Shown piece after piece: positions 61,618 to 64,000 of a DNA stretch of 64,000 bases. The position numbers and the translations under genes are program-made. The stretch lies in NCBI RefSeq assembly GCF_032854445.1, contig NC_088304.1, positions 14,397,704 to 14,461,703 of the forward strand. The letters are read 5' to 3'. Numbering within the stretch: the first letter of the stretch is position 1; every line of letters starts with the position of its first letter. The stretch is from Liolophura sinensis. Its lineage: Eukaryota; Mollusca; Polyplacophora; Chitonida; Chitonidae. The notes under the pieces were generated by a model. The model saw nothing but the letters and a program-made list of their open reading frames with translations. It was not told where the DNA came from and made no database searches.

Positions 61618-63346
61618 ATGAAGGCATTAGTGGGATTTCTCATGATTTCCATATTTATCATTGGTAAGTGAGAGCGTAAGCGCGCCTTATTTAGACTACA
61701 ATGACAAATGAAAGAAATTAATTGATAAAAGTATTAACTCCTTGGTGTATTCATATTGCTGTAACCATGGCTACCAGAAGTATTTTGATAACTAGAGTGA
61801 ACTGATCAAAATGAATATCTGTGAATGAATATCTACAAAATTAGAGTTCCGTACACTGATTGGAAAATGGTGGTAGATATCTTACCATTATAAAGTCCTA
61901 CAAAACATTAAACCAAAGAAAACGATGAATAAAGAATCAAAGTGATGCCAAAGCACTCTTGAAGAAATCAAATTTGGAACTTATATTCCATAATTTTTAA
62001 GGTGAAAATGCAAGACAAATGTTGAAGGTGGACTTTTAATGAAAACGGGTCAATGTATAGAATGTTAGATATTGTGAACGTTTATCTTCACAAAAATTTC
62101 TACTACATTTGGCTACCATCCAAGCTCGCACTGAAATATCACATATCGATATTTGTACCTAATCTGCTTCATACTTCGATGGATCACACTCTCTATAACT
62201 GGCTAATGCTCGCTTTTATGATGTTTGTGTCGCCTTTAAAATAGAGAAACAGCCTTTGGTTCTGAACAGTTGTCAGGTGTGTCGCAAACCTGCGGATGTC
62301 CCTAGTTTATAGCAAACCAACCAGCTATACTGATGTATATTTTCACAAAAATCTTTACAGGGACTGCACATGGTCAGTTTGGGATATGCGTGGAGATGTG
62401 TGGGCCGTTCGGGTCAGTCCAGTGTCCAGCCGGGTACGAGTGTCGGTCCAACGGTTGCGGTCACACATGTCAGAAAGTTGCCAAACAAGGTGGGGTGATA
62501 TTTTTTCTATACCTGTTTATACTTCATTTCTTAATCGATGAATGGGATCAGCATCTTTATCAAGAGAAGATTAGTGTCTGTCAGTAGGGGACCTCTGGCA
62601 ACCTCGCTTTATCTCGAAACTTCGAGGTAGCGAGGCAGAGATGTGAATCTCACTACCACAGCTACACTGACTTTTGTAATCCATGGCGAGGCATCGAGGT
62701 ATTGAGAAGTCCTCTGTCGGCTTCTGACCTGGAACGTTCTTATTGGTTGATGACTGGTATAGGAATGCCACCTTCGACGCATTGATCTATACACATGTGC
62801 TATTTTTCATAGTAGGCTTGTTACGTTTTGATCTCACCAATGCGGTCGCTGTGAGTTTAAGTCCAGCTCATGCTGGCTTCCTCTCCAGCCATACGTCTGA
62901 AAGCTACCTGCGGATGGTTCTGCCCGTTTTCATCCCACAATAATTCTGGCCGCCATAGCATAAGTGAAATATTTTTGAGTTCTGCGCACACCAACAATCA
63001 AATAAATAAACAAATATTACATTTTGAAATCATGCAAGTACTTCCATCATTCAGGCTAACACGCTGTGATCGAAAGTCTCACGGACATTTCTTCATTATG
63101 ACAAGTAACAGTTTTGCAACAATCGTTTGGCATTTTTCATTCATGCCTATGAATGAAGACATGCTTATATATAGCCTCATTTTTCATTCACGTCAGACAT
63201 CCCTATATGTACCCTCATTTTTATTTTCAGCTTCAGCCGTATGTAATCCGGTGTTGTGTGAAATGTTTTGTGCTTCCGGTTGGCAGAAAGATAAGAACGG
63301 ATGTGACATCTGCGCATGCCGGAATGCCCTGACCATCACGACATAA
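61618..63346 (+). CDS. Secreted WAP-like/antistasin-like cysteine-rich protein (3 exons)
   Basis: Three exons join as 61618-61663, 62361-62489 and 63231-63346 (291 coding bases, 96 residues). Both introns (697 and 741 bp) are phase 1. Donors are G|GTAAGT and AAG|GTGGGG, and acceptors are TTTACAG and TTTTCAG. The ATG has an A at -3. Residues 1-20 (MKALVGFLMISIFIIG...) form a hydrophobic signal peptide. Residues 23-52 (exon 2) hold six cysteines, CVEMC ... CPAGYECRSNGCGHTC, like the core of a whey-acidic-protein (WAP) domain in which the usual double cysteine reads CR. Residues 63-88 (exon 3) hold six more in the antistasin pattern CxPxxCxxxCxxGWxxDxxGCxxCxC. Both folds are known mainly as serine protease inhibitors, so an extracellular inhibitor is likely but unproven. 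Symmetric phase-1 exons fit module shuffling. No paralogue lies nearby. A retained second intron would add 32 codons before a stop. Confidence 0.82.
62602..62635. repeat. Perfect-stem hairpin in intron 2
   Basis: CCTCGCT (62602-62608) pairs with AGCGAGG (62629-62635). Nested inside, CTCGAA pairs with TTCGAG around a two-base loop. GCGAGG/TCGAGG words recur to about 62700, suggesting a small repeat inside the intron. Confidence 0.6.
62848..63014 (+). repeat. SINE family A within intron 2
   Basis: Starts at the B-box region (GTGAGTTTAAGTCCAGCTC) and continues through GCTGGCTTCCTCTCCAGCC, TACCTGCGGATGGTTCTG, CACAATAATTCTGGCCGCC and ATAAGTGAAATATTTTTGAG to an (AAAT)-type tail. It lies in the sense orientation of the host gene, between exons 2 and 3. 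Confidence 0.92.
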
Positions 63347-63431
63347 CAACATTGGGAGAAATTATTTGGTTTAAAGAAGACTTGTCATGTTTTAGCATGA
63401 CTGATGTTGGTGCTGCAAGAATGCTGCAGAG

Positions 63432-63437
63432 AATAAA
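63432..63437 (+). terminator. Polyadenylation signal AATAAA
   Basis: AATAAA lies 85 bases after the stop codon of the right-end gene. A second possible signal, ATTAAA, is at 63466-63471. The cleavage site cannot be located from sequence alone. Confidence 0.6.
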
Positions 63438-63471
63438 GAATTTCCTTATAATACATCGATTTTGTATTAAA

Positions 63472-64000
63472 GACTCACATTGAGAGTGAACCTTTTATCA
63501 TGTATTCTAAATTAACTCGTATCAGACAAAATTCCCCCCTCTTTATTGAACGCCAACAGTCACGTGGGGAAGGTGTGTATTCCTGAAACATGCATGTCAA
63601 ATGTCTACGTCATGCCAGTTGTGTCTGCTGACTAGATTATCAGTCTTTATTAACTTGAAAACAGTAATGTTGATGCGGCGGTTCGCCTCTGTACATCGGT
63701 CTTCTGTGCAGAATTGATGGGTCTTTTGCAGGATGAATTCTACGCCTCACCCAGTGTGGTGGTTACTGACACCGTATATTTTCGTATCCTATGACCAAGT
63801 CCATGTAGCTAATAATACACCATTGAACGTCAATCGTTCTAAAATCACATAGTTGGATCATACTCGCGTAAAGACTCGACCTTGGGTGACGTCATTTCAA
63901 ATTCAGAGGGTTCTTACAGTTCCTGTTGTCAGTTTAATTCGTTAACACAATAATATGCGAATAAATAAAATAAGACAACATAGTACAGACATTTATACAA
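63472..64000. other. Gene-free DNA to window end
   Basis: No further exon of the right-end gene and no repeat family was recognised. Confidence 0.5.

Noticed and set aside
62870-63346. A single 158-codon gene
   Set aside because: The first 120 codons translate the intron-2 SINE and intronic AT-rich DNA. Only the last 38 codons, after the TTTTCAG acceptor, are exon 3.

Overview
The window looks like non-coding, repeat-rich nuclear DNA from a lophotrochozoan, most likely a marine mollusc. The reasons are spliceosomal introns, high AT content, long microsatellites, and dozens of tRNA-derived SINE fragments of a type I associate with mollusc genomes. I cannot name the species. There is no bacterial or viral gene organisation, no rRNA gene and no intact tRNA gene.

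Only one gene is well supported. At the right end (61618-63346, + strand) three exons join with two phase-1 introns into a 96-residue secreted, cysteine-rich protein. It has a signal peptide, a six-cysteine WAP-like module and an antistasin-type module, one exon per module, and is probably a small protease inhibitor. A polyadenylation signal follows at 63432.

The rest is repeats. SINE family A (tRNA-derived, (AAAT)n tail, about 26 fragments) is found from 0.6 to 30.6 kb and from 42.6 kb to the end. SINE families B (about 8 fragments) and C (about 5) are rarer. All three share a closely related 3' end. Five SINEs keep target-site duplications: 581-856, 13104-13263 (nested in another SINE), 43337-43450, 49997-50120 (inside a minisatellite) and 53550-53917. 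There are also two MITE-like families (3999, 37226 and 45061; and a TTAA-flanked element at 23215) and an unclassified dispersed repeat (8810 and 47428).

Tandem arrays occur at 14.7 kb (132 bp), 19.5 kb (23 bp), 33.8 kb (20 bp), 40.9 kb (40 bp), 47.3 kb (29 bp), 48.6 kb (25 bp) and 49.4 kb (35 bp). The 40-bp and 35-bp arrays have higher-order structure (a perfectly repeated tetramer and an AAB trimer). Large microsatellites lie at 25.4, 38.9, 44.6 and 52.5 kb.

Two stretches, about 20.1-29.0 kb (one MITE, one short SINE-B tail) and 30.6-42.6 kb, lack family A SINEs. They contain high-complexity blocks with no recognisable protein that could be regulatory. A promoter-like cluster of motifs lies at 55.65-55.99 kb without an identifiable gene. 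Apart from the right-end gene I see no co-operating set of genes. The most unusual content is the structure of the tandem arrays and the repeat families.
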